From Sparassis latifolia (taxonomy: Eukaryota > Basidiomycota > Agaricomycetes > Polyporales > Sparassidaceae): DNA of 64,000 nt. Of the stretch, positions 35,884 through 50,801 are shown piece by piece. The notes beneath the pieces are model-generated. The model worked only from the letters and a program-made list of their open reading frames with translations. It made no database searches and was not told the origin of the DNA. The stretch is taken from positions 1,116,001 through 1,180,000 of the forward strand of contig CM031560.1 of assembly GCA_018466975.1 (NCBI GenBank), written 5' to 3'. The first letter of the stretch is position 1. Every line of letters starts with the position of its first letter. A program made the translations under genes and the position numbers.

Positions 35884-36176
35884 TGGATGGAGGTGACTGT
35901 TAAGGTCAACGTTTCTTGTTGAGAACAGAACACAATAGCGTTCAGTTTCGGCAAATGCCGCAAGACGCGTTCGGTCACGTTATCGCGACGCGTCCGAGTG
36001 CCGTGACATGATGATGATCACCGTGATGATCGATCAGCATTTCACGCTCTGAACTTTCAATGTACTGCTCAAACTCACATGTGTACCGTAAGTGGTGAGC
36101 CCACACAGGACCAACTATGTGTGCAGAATTAGCTGCAACCACAGCGTAAAAGGGCCAACGAAGCACATGCAGAGTC

Positions 36177-36583
36177 TAGTGCAGAGCAGGGGTATGGATA
36201 ACCCTCAAGGGTCAGGGGTAAGGGTATTGGAGGGTAAGGGTAGGGGTATGAACTTTCAGACCCTTGTACCCCTGGAGGGTATCACTGCATATAGTATATA
36301 TAATGTAAGCAGTAACTGTATGATGAATAAAGCCTAAGTACAGTGTAGATACAGCCTTAAACTATGTTTACAGAAGCTCCAAAGGGAAAAGAAGACTGTT
36401 ACAAGCCTTAAACTTAATGTCTATATTGTTATTCCTTCAAATAAGGCAGATATTGAGGGGTATACCCTCAGGGTTTGGTACCCTTACCCATACCCTTACC
36501 CCTGGTGAAGGGTATGTACCCTTGGAGGGTAGGGGTAGGGGTACAGCTCAAAGTACCCAGGGGTATACCCCTGCTCTGCACTA
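36177..36583. mobile_element. hAT-type MITE, 407 bp, intact ends and target duplication
   Basis: Perfect 19-bp terminal inverted repeats (TAGTGCAGAGCAGGGGTAT at 36177-36195 and its complement at 36565-36583) are flanked by a perfect 8-bp direct repeat GCAGAGTC (36169-36176 and 36584-36591). An 8-bp duplication and TAGNG-like ends are hallmarks of the hAT superfamily. There is no transposase, so the element is non-autonomous. Both ends are full of GGGTA/TACCC runs such as GGGTAAGGGTAGGGGTA. Confidence 0.92.
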
Positions 36584-36916
36584 GCAGAGTCTGGTAAGCG
36601 AAGTGCTATATAGATGGACTCCAAACCAGCCGCCAGCAAGCTCGACATTACTGTGAGGTTTTGTTTTCAATTTTGCTCTCCCGTGTAATGTCATAAATTG
36701 TACGGGCATACAACTATGCATCGTAGTCACAGATCCCTGGCCGATAGCAACTACTTGTTGGTAGGCTTGCGCGATGCAGTTGCAATAACAGAATGTCCTC
36801 TATCGTTTGTCTATCGGTCTAAATAGATGAAAAACATCAATATACAATCATGGTGAGGACTGAAATCTTGGAATATACAGATATATTACAGTATGCGCCG
36901 TATTATGCAACCACCT

Positions 36917-37139
36917 CATCAGCAAAACCCAACTTTTACTTAAAAGGGTACTTAAATGACTTAAATGGACTTATGGTCCTTATTTAAGGATATAAGGTCA
37001 AAAAGGGCCTAATGCATATTACATGAGTGTCTGAAATCAGACTTATTGATACTTATTTGAAGACTTATCGCCTTAAATAAGGGTTGTAAGACCAAAAAGT
37101 CAAAATAGCTCTGCAAGAAAAAGTTGGGTTTTGCTGATG
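36917..37139. mobile_element. Short inverted-repeat element (MITE), 223 bp
   Basis: A perfect 21-bp inverted repeat (CATCAGCAAAACCCAACTTTT at 36917-36937, complement at 37119-37139) encloses AT-rich, partly palindromic sequence with TTAAAT/ATTTAA runs. No transposase is present and I could not define a clear target duplication, so the superfamily is open. It sits exactly at the 3' end of the decayed coiled-coil gene. Confidence 0.75.
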
Positions 37140-37870
37140 CTTCTCGTGCGTGAATCCTCCGCAAAGATTAGATTCTGAAGTCTTCATTGTATAAATTCTC
37201 TAGGTGGTATATCTGAGATCATCATGGTCACTACGAAAGAGCTTGGAGAGAGAGCAACATCAGCACCCAGACCTGCCTCTCCAAGTTCTATGTATGACAT
37301 GATTGGTCACACCATTCCTCTCATTGCTAATTTTCTCAAAATGCTTTATACCCTGCACAGGTATTCACAGGGTAATGCATAATATATTAGAACTTCTGAC
37401 TCAAAGAGACGTACTCAAGCATCTCACCGGCATGTCGGAACATATCACTTCGCTGAACGCTGACATTATCTCCAGCGACTTCCATGGGTTGTCAATGGTT
37501 GGATTGCCGTATGCAGGTCATCGATTCTACCTTCCAGGTTATCCACTTTAGTGTCCAGGTTATCCACTTTGGTGTCCAAGTCATCCATTTTGGAGTCCAA
37601 GTCATCCACCTTGGTGTCCAAGTTATCGACCTTAGAGTTAAGGTCGTCGACGTTATTATCTAGGTCATTGACTCTAGCATTCAGCTTGTCGACTTTGGCA
37701 ATTAGCCAGTCAATCTTGGCGTCTACTGTGTGCAGTAAAGCAAGCATAGCTTCGACGCCCTGACCGGACTGAATCGCGCAACTACAGCCCGATCATCAGC
37801 ATACAAATACAGAAAGAAAGACATACATACACATGACTTTGGACTGATTGACGACGGTGAGGTGGCCAGG
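37140..37870 (-). pseudogene. Decayed paralogue of the coiled-coil gene at 34877-35883
   Basis: The coil segment (37747-37520) reads LLHTVDAKIDWLIAKVDKL, then DNLDTKVDDLDSKM heptads, parallel to LLQAMDAKVDGL in the intact copy. Near 37180-37210 the piece YHLENLYNEDFRI corresponds to YRLMIFYNEDFGI but soon meets a stop. DNA-level similarity also covers CTCCAAGTTCTATGTATGAC (37279) and TTTGGACTGATTGACG (37835). The gene is cut by the inverted-repeat element at its 3' end and by the LTR retrotransposon upstream, so it is a pseudogene. Confidence 0.7.
37550..37690 (-). repeat. 21-bp heptad repeat in the decayed coiled-coil copy
   Basis: Successive 21-bp units such as TTATCCACTTTGGTGTCCAAG encode DNLDTKV, DDLDSKM and DDLDTKV heptads on the minus strand. 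The unit length equals that of the intact paralogue but the sequence differs, so the repeats have been homogenised separately in each copy. Confidence 0.8.
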
Positions 37871-37893
37871 TGCGTTGCTCATTCACGTCGGCT

Positions 37894-38531
37894 GTTACAA
37901 CGCTCCCCACTTGTGGCGCGTCTTTTCTTTTTCTTTTCCTTGTTCCCTTTACGTTACCAGACCACGTGATCCAACACGTGACTCATTGGAGCGCAACCTC
38001 CGATTCTTTACCCAGATGTCCAGAACCCCTAGTCTAGGGTTACACCGGATCCAACTCCGGACCTTCTTCTTATCGCGCATGCAAGACGTGCATGTACGCC
38101 TCATCTTTACCTCATTCTGATACACGACTCGTTATCCCCATTAGTACTGATTATCTCTCACGACCTTACTCAGCTTTCTCATACATATTACTTCCTCGCT
38201 GTTACCTTGCCCAGACATCGTTTCACCTTATCTAGCCAATGAACGATCTCGCATTACTGCGTAGTACTGCGGATACCTTTTGTATAAGTAAACGACCTTG
38301 TCGAGCTGGATCCCCATCTCGACCTGGTTACCATTAAACCAGCTTTTCACTTGCCTTTGACTAAGATCGACCGTCAGTAGCAGACAGCTACTACGAGTCA
38401 TAAACGAACTCTGATCGACCTTCAGTGCGAGAACATCGCCAGAAGTGTCACTTGAACGGACTTGTGTCTTAGACTAAGACCTTGTCTCGTAACGACTCGA
38501 CTAGACGCTCGTGTTTCGCTGCCGCGTAACA
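37894..38531 (+). repeat. 5' LTR of the chromovirus
   Basis: Begins TGTTACAACGC and ends CGCGTAACA, forming short terminal inverted repeats. It contains a TATAAG box at 38283-38288, which drives the genomic transcript by inference, with the predicted start about 30 bp downstream near 38312-38317. Confidence 0.95.
38283..38325 (+). promoter_or_regulatory. LTR promoter and self-primer segment
   Basis: TATAAG at 38283-38288 is followed about 30 bp later by ATCTCGACCT at 38316-38325. This 10-mer is the exact reverse complement of the sequence just after the 5' LTR. It would be at or next to the 5' end of the RNA, as in Tf1-type elements that prime reverse transcription from their own transcript. 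An inverted repeat GTCGAG (38300-38305) and CTCGAC (38318-38323) overlaps it. Confidence 0.6.
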
Positions 38532-38533
38532 TT

Positions 38534-38543
38534 AGGTCGAGAT
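38534..38543 (+). other. Putative primer-binding site (self-complementary type)
   Basis: AGGTCGAGAT lies two bases after the end of the 5' LTR. It lacks the TGG expected for pairing with a tRNA 3' CCA end, and instead complements LTR positions 38316-38325 over 10 of 10 bases. Confidence 0.6.
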
Positions 38544-39018
38544 CTTATTACTCTCTGTGACTTCCTAGAGTCTAACAACGAACTACCGACCGGACCGAAC
38601 CTTGAAGACTGAGCGATACACCCGATTTGATTGCTAAAGCACCGTTTGAGATTACTCTGTAATCGAGGTAGCTGAAGGATAGACTGATCACTCATCTTCG
38701 GAGAGGGTCTGTCCGAGAGACCAATAGGCCGAGGAGGCTGAGGTAATCACTCGAGCAATCAGCAAATAGGTGTATCAGTTTGAAGACAGAAGACACTCTA
38801 CGGGCTTGTTAGCCGACGGCGAGCGAACCCACTTAGTTGGGGCGGTGTGCAGTCTACGTGTAGACATAGGCCACACAGAAGAATTTATCCACGCTGGATT
38901 TTAACTACATCAACCCGACCGCTCTTCCAGAGCAGTACCGCGAGCACCTCCCATCCCAAGCAGAGTGGAGCACAGAACGAAACGCACATTTCATAGGAGG
39001 AAGGCCTGTATTCATTAG

Positions 39019-40150
<1,132 letters not shown>

Positions 40151-40259
40151 AACAGATCGCCTATGTGCGAAACGTCTTCAACGACATGACTGACGAAGAA
40201 CGAACCCAATTGGGTTTTGAGGCGACGGCCACTAGTAATGCATGGACCGTCGCATCTTA

Positions 40260-44039
<3,780 letters not shown>

Positions 44040-44040
<1 letters not shown>

Positions 44041-44391
44041 AAAGGACCAGGGAATCCAGTAGAGGAGAAGAAACCCGGAATGACTACCACAACGGTTTTC
44101 TCATCATCTTCCTAATCGTCCTCCACTGCACAACCCTCGCCTTTCTTTGGATCATCCACCGAATCCTTATCAGACGACTTGTCGAACACACACTCTTCAC
44201 GCGAGACAGCCCGCACGCTAACGGCTGGGGTGATCAGAATGATGCCTGGAACTGATCAGGCAGCTCTTATCTCTGTGGGAATACTCTTTATCGTCCAATG
44301 GATTTTCATCTATTTGATTATTACCCGGATCCACGACATTCTATTTCACATCACAGATAACCGCGACCCCCTTAACGACCGAAAGGTATAA
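44040..44391 (+). other. Post-chromodomain region encoding two hydrophobic helices
   Basis: One frame (to TGA at 44253) carries FLIIFLIVLHCTTLAFLWII, a likely membrane helix, and appears to continue the pol frame past the chromodomain after a one-base insertion near 44022. An overlapping frame (ATG near 44239, TAA at 44389-44391) carries ALISVGILFIVQWIFIYLII, a second helix, in a protein of about 50 residues. Ty3/gypsy elements without env do not normally encode such segments here. Whether they are translated is unknown. Confidence 0.45.
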
Positions 44392-44394
44392 AAG
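44387..44394 (+). promoter_or_regulatory. TATA box upstream of the post-pol ORF
   Basis: TATAAAAG lies 31 bp upstream of the ATG at 44418 and overlaps the stop of the preceding small frame. It is followed by the inverted repeat GACGA..TCGTC (44403-44416). It could drive a separate short transcript. Confidence 0.4.
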
Positions 44395-44417
44395 GGGGAG
44401 AAGACGACATATCGTCA

Positions 44418-45156
44418 ATGCCCACTTCCGCCATAGACGACCTTGTTCACAATATACTCACTGAAGTCGCCTCCACAATTATGAGCATACCCGCATCGCC
44501 TACACTTGTCAATGGAGTACCATCTCGAGCACAGACACCCTTTATCCGCACCTCATCGCCCTCACCTTCTATCGAACTCAGTCACGCATCGGACGAACAA
44601 GAATTTGCCACACGTCTGGTCTCGGCTATCCGTGTTCCTGTCGACTTCACAGATATCCTCGTCGCCTTACGAAATCGCCCGCAAGATCGACAAGCAGTGG
44701 TTTCCATGCAACGAGCATTAGAAATGGTTGAGTGGATGCAGACGGCCAGACAAGAGCTCATCGCAGCAGAAGAAAGGACGAGTAGAGCCCGGACCAGAGT
44801 CGACCAAGTCTGGTCGTTGATGCGCAGTACGGTCACTCGTACAGCACAGGAGATTTGGAGGGAGCATGGGGACGAAGACATCGGACACATCCTCGGATAC
44901 ACCACTAATGGAATACCCGCATCCACTCCTCGCCGTCGCCAGAACCAATTCCGCTCGACCTCGCCCTCCTCGTTCGCACGTACCCAGTGGACGATCTCCG
45001 TTATCCCAACCATCTTTCTCGACTGCATCCACTTCTTCGCGTCGCAGTCATCCCTACAGGAATGGACGTATCCCCGAACAAGGATCACGAACCAGCCGAC
45101 GGACATGCTACAGATGTGGAGGAGATCATTATGTCCGCGACTGCCCCCGACGATGA
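44418..45156 (+). pseudogene. Extra downstream ORF of the chromovirus, with C-terminal CCHC zinc knuckle
   Basis: The first frame (from ATG 44418) encodes an acidic, helical protein: ALEMVEWMQTARQELIAAEE is a likely coiled coil. After a Ser/Arg-rich linker and a frame change near 44980, the chain ends in RTCYRCGGDHYVRDCPRR, a zinc knuckle of the form C-x2-C-x3-H-x4-C (Cys codons at 45106 and 45142). This resembles a second Gag/nucleocapsid-like protein placed after pol and just before the 3' LTR. I know of no standard chromovirus gene at this place. The frame break makes this copy defective. Confidence 0.6.
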
Positions 45157-45206
45157 TGAAGATCACAATATTTCTTGTGGGACAAGAAACGTTAGACGGG
45201 AGCTGA

Positions 45207-45846
45207 TGTTACAACGCTCCCCACTTGTGGCGCGTCTTTTCTTTTTCTTTTCCTTGTTCCCTTTACGTTACCAGACCACGTGATCCAACACGTGACTCAT
45301 TGGAGCGCAACCTCCGATTCTTTACCCAGATGTCCAGAACCCCTAGTCTAGGGTTACACCGGATCCAACTCCGGACCTTCTTCTTATCGCGCATGCAAGA
45401 CGTGCATGTACGCCTCATCTTTACCTCATTCTGATACACGACTCGTTATCCCCATTAGTACTGATTATCTCTCACGACCTTACTCAGCTTTCTCATACAT
45501 ATTACTTCCTCGCTGTTACCTTGCCCAGACATCGTTTCACCTTATCTAGCCAATGAACGATCTCGCATTACTGCGTAGTACCGCGGATACCTTTTGTATA
45601 AGTAACGACCTTGTCGAGCTGGATCCCCATCTCGACCTGGTTACCATTAAACCAGCTTTTCACTTGCCTTTGACTAAGATCGACCGTCAGTAGCAGACAG
45701 CTACTACGAGTCATAAGAACGAACTCTGATCGACCTTCAGTGCGAGAACATCGCCAGAAGTGTCACTTGAACGGACTTGTGTCTTAGACTAAGACCTTGT
45801 CTCGTAACGACTCGACTAGACGCTCGTGTTTCGCTGCCGCGTAACA
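45207..45846 (+). repeat. 3' LTR of the chromovirus
   Basis: 640 bp, nearly identical to the 5' LTR. Visible differences are C for T in GTACCGCGG, AGTAACGACC against AGTAAACGACC and CATAAGAACG against CATAAACG. It retains the TATAAG box and the ATCTCGACCT segment. Confidence 0.95.
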
Positions 45847-45986
45847 TCGGCGTACGGAGAAACTGAAAACCAAACTCAGCTACTGTTAAGTTATTGTAAG
45901 TGCCGAGCATGGGCGCTTATAACTTATCGTCACTTGAAATGCAGAGCCTATCACAAAAAAGGCGCGGAACTTATAATGTCCTTATA

Positions 45987-46847
45987 CACTGACGGACAAA
46001 AGTATTTGGACATATATATCCAGAAACATTTGTTCATTCTTTCATGATGGCTGGGAGATTTATTCTAAGTTTGTAAATATATATAGTATATCTCTCAAAT
46101 ATTGTACCATGGGTTTACAATTTATTGATGCAAAGCAACTGAGAAGATATGGTCAAGTGAAGCAGCTTACTATTGATATGCTGACCTTGACTTAAACTGC
46201 AAAAATTCTTGCATGGATGCAAATAAGACAATTACTTTTTATAAAATATTATACTCTCCTCTTGCCTATCATATGACATTTAGGGATGAAATGATGATGC
46301 TTCATATAAAGAAAATCCAAATAAAACAGTGTGCCAAAAACTTTGCTCAGAAGAAACTTGCTTTTAAACCGAAACATTCTACATAATAATATCATCAATA
46401 CATTCTCTAAGCCCTATTCATTCCTTACTCCAAGTTTCATGGACTGTTGGCTATGAATTTCAAGCTGTATGTTATTAAATGTACTTGTGCCACAAAAAAT
46501 TATGTGAATTGTTTGCAGTAATTGTGAAATAACTACAGCTGAAATGTCTGATCTTTTTAAAGATATGACAAGAGGGCCCTTCATAGTCCTTGTATTGCCT
46601 ATCAATATAAAACCAGAAGATGTGGTGTGGATGCAAGAACAGTTGTTTTTATACCATCAAAAGGTCATAACTTATAGCCAGCCTAGTTCTTCTATATTGA
46701 AGTCATGTAGAAATCCAAGTGCAGAATATATTAAACAAGAGACACTTGACATGTATTCACCAAACTTAAACTGAATATGATAGTTATTGTGGAGACATAG
46801 ATAATTTTCTACAAGTATGCATGTCCAGATACTTTTGTCCGTCAGTG
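45987..46847. mobile_element. Tc1/mariner-like element, 861 bp, AT-rich, no intact transposase
   Basis: Terminal inverted repeats of 27 bp with one mismatch (CACTGACGGACAAAAGTATT at 45987, its complement ending at 46847) are flanked by TA dinucleotides on both sides, the Tc1/mariner target. The CAC..GGACAAAAGTATTTGGACA form is typical of this superfamily. The inside is much richer in A+T than the host DNA and contains only short frames, so the element is non-autonomous or decayed. Confidence 0.85.
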
Positions 46848-46966
46848 TATCTCAATAGAATGCCATTAGAATGGATAAAATCATCAGAATAACCGGAATG
46901 AATAAAATGGCATTAAGCCTTAACAATGAAGCATTAGAAGTTGAATAGAATGCCAATAAAATCCCA

Positions 46967-47637
46967 TCATGTATCCATTGCAATGGGCGAAAGTATGTTG
47001 CTGCTTAGAATGTCCAAAAGGCTTGCGCCCGCTGCGCGTGCAATATCCGGGCTGCTTGCCGCAATTTGCTCGATATCTTGCATATCGGAGGATACAATAA
47101 GAGATAGCAGGGAAAAAGCATATATATTGTGAGGCTATAAAGTACATGAGTACACACATTTGCACTGTGGTACATGCATGCATGCCAACGGCGATGAAAA
47201 GTAGACTGATCACAGCAAACTCAAAACTGCTATGGTGCGTCAAACCACACAAATAGCCAGCAACGCACTGCATACGATTGGGAATATATTGGAGCACATC
47301 GGTGAGGGATGAATCACCGTCGACAGGAGGGAACCCATAGGGACGTAGGCAGCACAGGAGCGCCGCCGGCGCTCGCGAGGGTTGCATGGAGGGGCAGGTA
47401 TTCTTCATGTAGGTTTTCTGCCAGGTACCACCAGAGGATCTGGAAGCTGTCCTGCACCATGCATGTGGGCCGTGGCTTGCAGAGAACGTCGGACGAGGGC
47501 TGCAAAAAGTAGTGCTTGAGTGTCAGCTGCTGTGTTGGTGCTAGCCGGCGGGGTGCCACTGCAGGAGAGTTGATGCTGCGGCGGGCATTGTTACAAAGCT
47601 CTTCCCTGTGGAACGCACGGACAACTTCCGCCTCCAC
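46967..47637 (-). pseudogene. Uncharacterised gene fragment, 3' part
   Basis: Minus-strand pieces look coding. An upstream part reads MVQDSFQILWWYLAENLHEE, then YLPLHATLASAG. A middle part (SSFEFAVISLLFIAVGMHA) ends before a GTGTAC donor near 47140, and a final exon reads DIEQIAASSPDIARAAGASL, then LDILSSNILSPIAMDT before TGA at 46967. No family is recognised. A diverged LTR begins immediately upstream (about 47640), so the gene is probably truncated. Confidence 0.4.
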
Positions 47638-47644
47638 CCTGAAC

Positions 47645-48355
47645 GATCATGTGACAATGACATCACATTGCCTAGACTGACCACATGACCATGATGTCAT
47701 CATGGTCATCGTGCTTATCTATCCAGAACCCTTATCTTAGGGCTGTACCGGATCTACAAGATCATCTGAAATGTGCCTTGTGCTCAAGGCATGTTTACCT
47801 CATGTGTGAGATCCAGACCTAGGACGCACTTCCTATCACACATGCGACAAAGGCATGTTTGCCTCACCTTTACCTTGCTCTTACGATACAGATACCGAAC
47901 CTCATGGGCATGGCCCTAGACCCTGATACATGCGCTAGACGCACGACGACCTCGCTGCTGCCTTGTCTTTGCAGCACGACCTTATCCCCATATGGACAGA
48001 TTGTCTCTCACACAGAGTCATGACTGAGTCAGCATTCTCACAACCGTGGGACAGGCATACGAACCCTGTGCCCTTGTATTGATACCGATGAACCAATCGT
48101 AGTTCTAGTATCACAGGTAGACAGACGCCTGTACTTGTATATAAGACCGACAGGACAAGCTGGAGTCCCCATCTTGTCCTGGTTACACATCAACCAGTTT
48201 TACCATCTACATCTGTGCGACAGATCGACCTTGGTCCACAGACAGCGGCCAAGTGTTCATAAGACTGCTCTACTGGGCCGACCTCTGGTCATCGCTATGA
48301 CTGGAGGTCGGACCCCTCACGATTGACTTGAGCCCTTGCAAAGGCCTAGTCACTG
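47645..48355 (+). mobile_element. Diverged solo LTR or LTR fragment related to the chromovirus LTR
   Basis: Several blocks align in order with the intact LTRs: CCAGAACCCTTATCTTAGGG, TATATAAG at 48138-48145, AGCTGGAGTCCCCATCTTGT and CCTGGTTACACATCAACCAG. The corresponding blocks in the intact LTR are CCAGAACCCCTAGTCTAGGG, TATAAG, AGCTGGATCCCCATCTCGAC and CCTGGTTACCATTAAACCAG. No internal coding region is next to it. Exact ends and target duplication could not be fixed. Confidence 0.6.
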
Positions 48356-49030
48356 GACGACGAACCGGATGTACGGTGGCACGACTGGCCCCCATGACAG
48401 GCATTGCAATAACCGGTACATGTCAATATCCGTACGGAGCACCGCTGATGCCGTGTACATGAACGGGATGATGATGGAGACAGTGACCTTGCCAGGGAAT
48501 GCCATATAATGTGCAGTGAGAGACAGCACCGGGAACCTGTAGCCAGTGTATGGAATGTTGAGGTTGAACTTCGCACAGAAAACAAGACGAATCACTTCGT
48601 GGTGTCAGGTGCCCAGAGGCGCAGTAAGCGACTAGTCACCACAAAACCTGTTGAAGCCACAGGCTCGCTGTGGTGGCCGCAAGCGTTGCTTGGAGGGTAT
48701 TCTTCAGGCACGTCTTCAATTAAAATTCACCAGAGGTCGGCGCTGCAGAACTGTGGCCAGTGCACGGGAATTTGATGAAGAGTCTTGCATAGAGCGTTCC
48801 GCACTCGTGAAATCCTGATGTAGGGCCCCGGGTGTATTCTTGCTTCTAGTATTGCGCTGTCCCAATAATATGCTAGGCCCTTCAGCAAGCTGTTTGAGTC
48901 CGATCCATGGGCACGAGTCACCATGCGAGAACATAAGGCACTTGCAGTCCTGAGAAGCCTCAAGCCATGCCAGTATATAACTAGAGACTATATTATGCCA
49001 AGAAAAAGAAACAAGGCAGAACAGGGTCAC
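48346..49030 (-). pseudogene. Minus-strand gene debris beside the solo LTR
   Basis: Open pieces such as IPYTGYRFPVLSLTAHYMAF (48350-48595) and ILIEDVPEEYPPSNACGHHS (near 48690) look like fragments of a protein. They may be the 5' part of the gene whose 3' part is at 46967-47637, split by the LTR; ENLHEEYLPLHA and EDVPEEYPPSNA are similar, so a tandem duplication is also possible. No complete model can be made. Confidence 0.3.
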
Positions 49031-49718
49031 AGTCCACGAGAGTGCAGAAGACTAGGATGAATTTACGGAGCCGCCGTGCGAGACAGATATAACAAGCCTG
49101 ACCGGAATGCACCTTGATTAGGAGAAAATTTTGATCTAAGATTGAGCCTTCGTCGAAATGAAAAGGCTAGATAGAGAAGAGCCATCGACAGCGGCGGCGA
49201 GGTCTGAATTGAAGAGAGGCTGCAGCACCGGGAACAGCAAGAGATGCTGTCGAGCCTGCAGCTGTACAGTTATCGGAAGTAGCCGGGGTCGGATGCAAGC
49301 CACGACGCTCAGAGGCAGCGAGGATGAAAAGGCTTTAGAATGTCGTACACCAATCACAAGGAGATTCGAAGGCGGGCGGAACGAGATTCGAAGGCTGTTG
49401 GCAGGCGCCAAAATCTCGCGTTTCCAATAGAAGGTTATAACATTATTTGTAACGTTATCACACGATCCTAATCCTATTACAATTCTGTTACAACGGATAA
49501 AATTCTTCTATCACTCAAAATGGATAAAATCTGGCCGCGCTTTTTGTGATGCGAAGTCAGTGCGTTCCACCACTTTGATACCTAGCTTTCTTACACGTAT
49601 TGCTGATCGAATATGTGCAGCCGGATGCCGCTGAGCATATGATCAAAATTACATGTAACCGGGCACCAAACTATTCGAGCATTCTATATGGGTCAATCAG
49701 CAGTGCCATCGACTCAGG
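49031..49718. other. Intergenic, no supported gene
   Basis: A minus-strand frame at 49136-49411 is composition-biased and lacks a domain. AT-rich TAACATTATTTGTAACGTTA near 49438 forms an imperfect palindrome. Confidence 0.35.
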
Positions 49719-49725
49719 TATAAAT
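49719..49725 (+). promoter_or_regulatory. TATA box of the proline-iminopeptidase-like gene
   Basis: TATAAAT lies 58 bp upstream of the ATG at 49777, a normal distance for a fungal promoter with a short leader. Confidence 0.55.
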
Positions 49726-49776
49726 ACTCGCAGTCTCCTTGTCGACACTCATTCTCACCTTTCCCATATCGCTCCG

Positions 49777-50801
49777 ATGGCAGCATCAACCATTGAAGGC
49801 ACTCTCGAGCGCGACGTCCCCGGCGCAGGGAAGCTCTGCACGACGTGGTACAAAGTCTACGGTGATCTCAAGTCAGGCGTAACCCCCCTCGTAGCCCTCC
49901 ATGGGGGCCCAGGCATTCCGCACGACTACCTCATCTCGCTCGCGGACCTCACCGCTCTGTACGCGATCCCGCTTGTGCTCTACGACCAGCTCGGGTGTGG
50001 AAATTCCACACACCTGCCCGAGAAGAGTGGGGACGGCGCGTTCTGGACGGAGGACCTCTTCCTTGCCGAGCTCGATGCGCTGCTGAAGCATTTGGAGATA
50101 CAGGATAACTATGACCTGCTTGGGCATTCATGGGGCGGCATGTTCGGTGCACGTCATGCGGTGCGCCAGCCGAAGGGCCTGCGTCGTCTTATCATCTCCG
50201 ACACCCCCGCGGCTGCAAAGCTGTGGGTCGAGTCGGTCAGCGTACTGCTCAAAACGCTGCCTAAGGAGACACAGGCATGTCGTCGAAATCATCTACCGAG
50301 TGACTCGTCTGAACAGAATGCAGGAAACTCTGCTTAAGCACGAGGCTGCCGGGACGTACGACGCGCCGGAGTACAAGGAGGCCGTGTTCGCGTTCTATAA
50401 GAAGTACATGTGTAGGCTTGAGACGTGGCCCGAAGCGCTCACAGCGGCCTTTGGGCTCATGGAAGAGGATCCGACTGTGTATATGACCATGTACGCTTTC
50501 CACTGATTGCCCAGAGCGTACGCTGATGATGGGCATCACGATTTACAGGTGGGGATCGTCCGAGTTCCATGTGAAGGGCACCTTAAAGGGGTGGAGTATT
50601 TTGGACGAGCTCCACAAGATCAGCGTGCAGACGCTGCTCCTCAACGCCCGCTACGACGAGGCGCAGGACGTCTGCGTTCAGCCGTTCTTCAAGGGCATTT
50701 CGAAGGTGAAATGGTACACATTCGCGGAGTCCGGCCACATGCCGCACTGGGACGAGAGAGAGCATTACGTGGAGGTCGTCGCTGAGTTCTTGAAACAGTG
50801 A
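49777..50801 (+). CDS. Proline iminopeptidase-like alpha/beta hydrolase
   Basis: The family removes N-terminal proline or hydrolyses related amides (peptidase S33). Key elements: oxyanion-hole motif LVALHGGPGIPHDY, LYDQLGCGNS, the nucleophile elbow LLGHSWGGMFG (Ser), the acid Asp in NARYDEAQD and the His in ESGHMPHWDE. Exons: 49777-50274, 50324-50490 and 50549-50801, giving 305 residues, the usual length. The first intron (50275-50323, 49 nt) begins with GC. It is needed to join LPKETQ to ETLLKHEAAGT in phase; read without splicing the frame fails. The second intron joins MTM to WGSSEF. The start at 49777 follows a TATA box. The natural substrate is not determined. Confidence 0.87.

Noticed and set aside
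36177..36583. Internal telomeric array
   Set aside because: The GGGTA runs are irregular and confined within precise transposon ends, so they belong to the MITE.
50261..50340. Frameshift in the iminopeptidase-like gene
   Set aside because: A 49-nt GC-AG intron restores the exact family sequence in phase, so no indel need be assumed.
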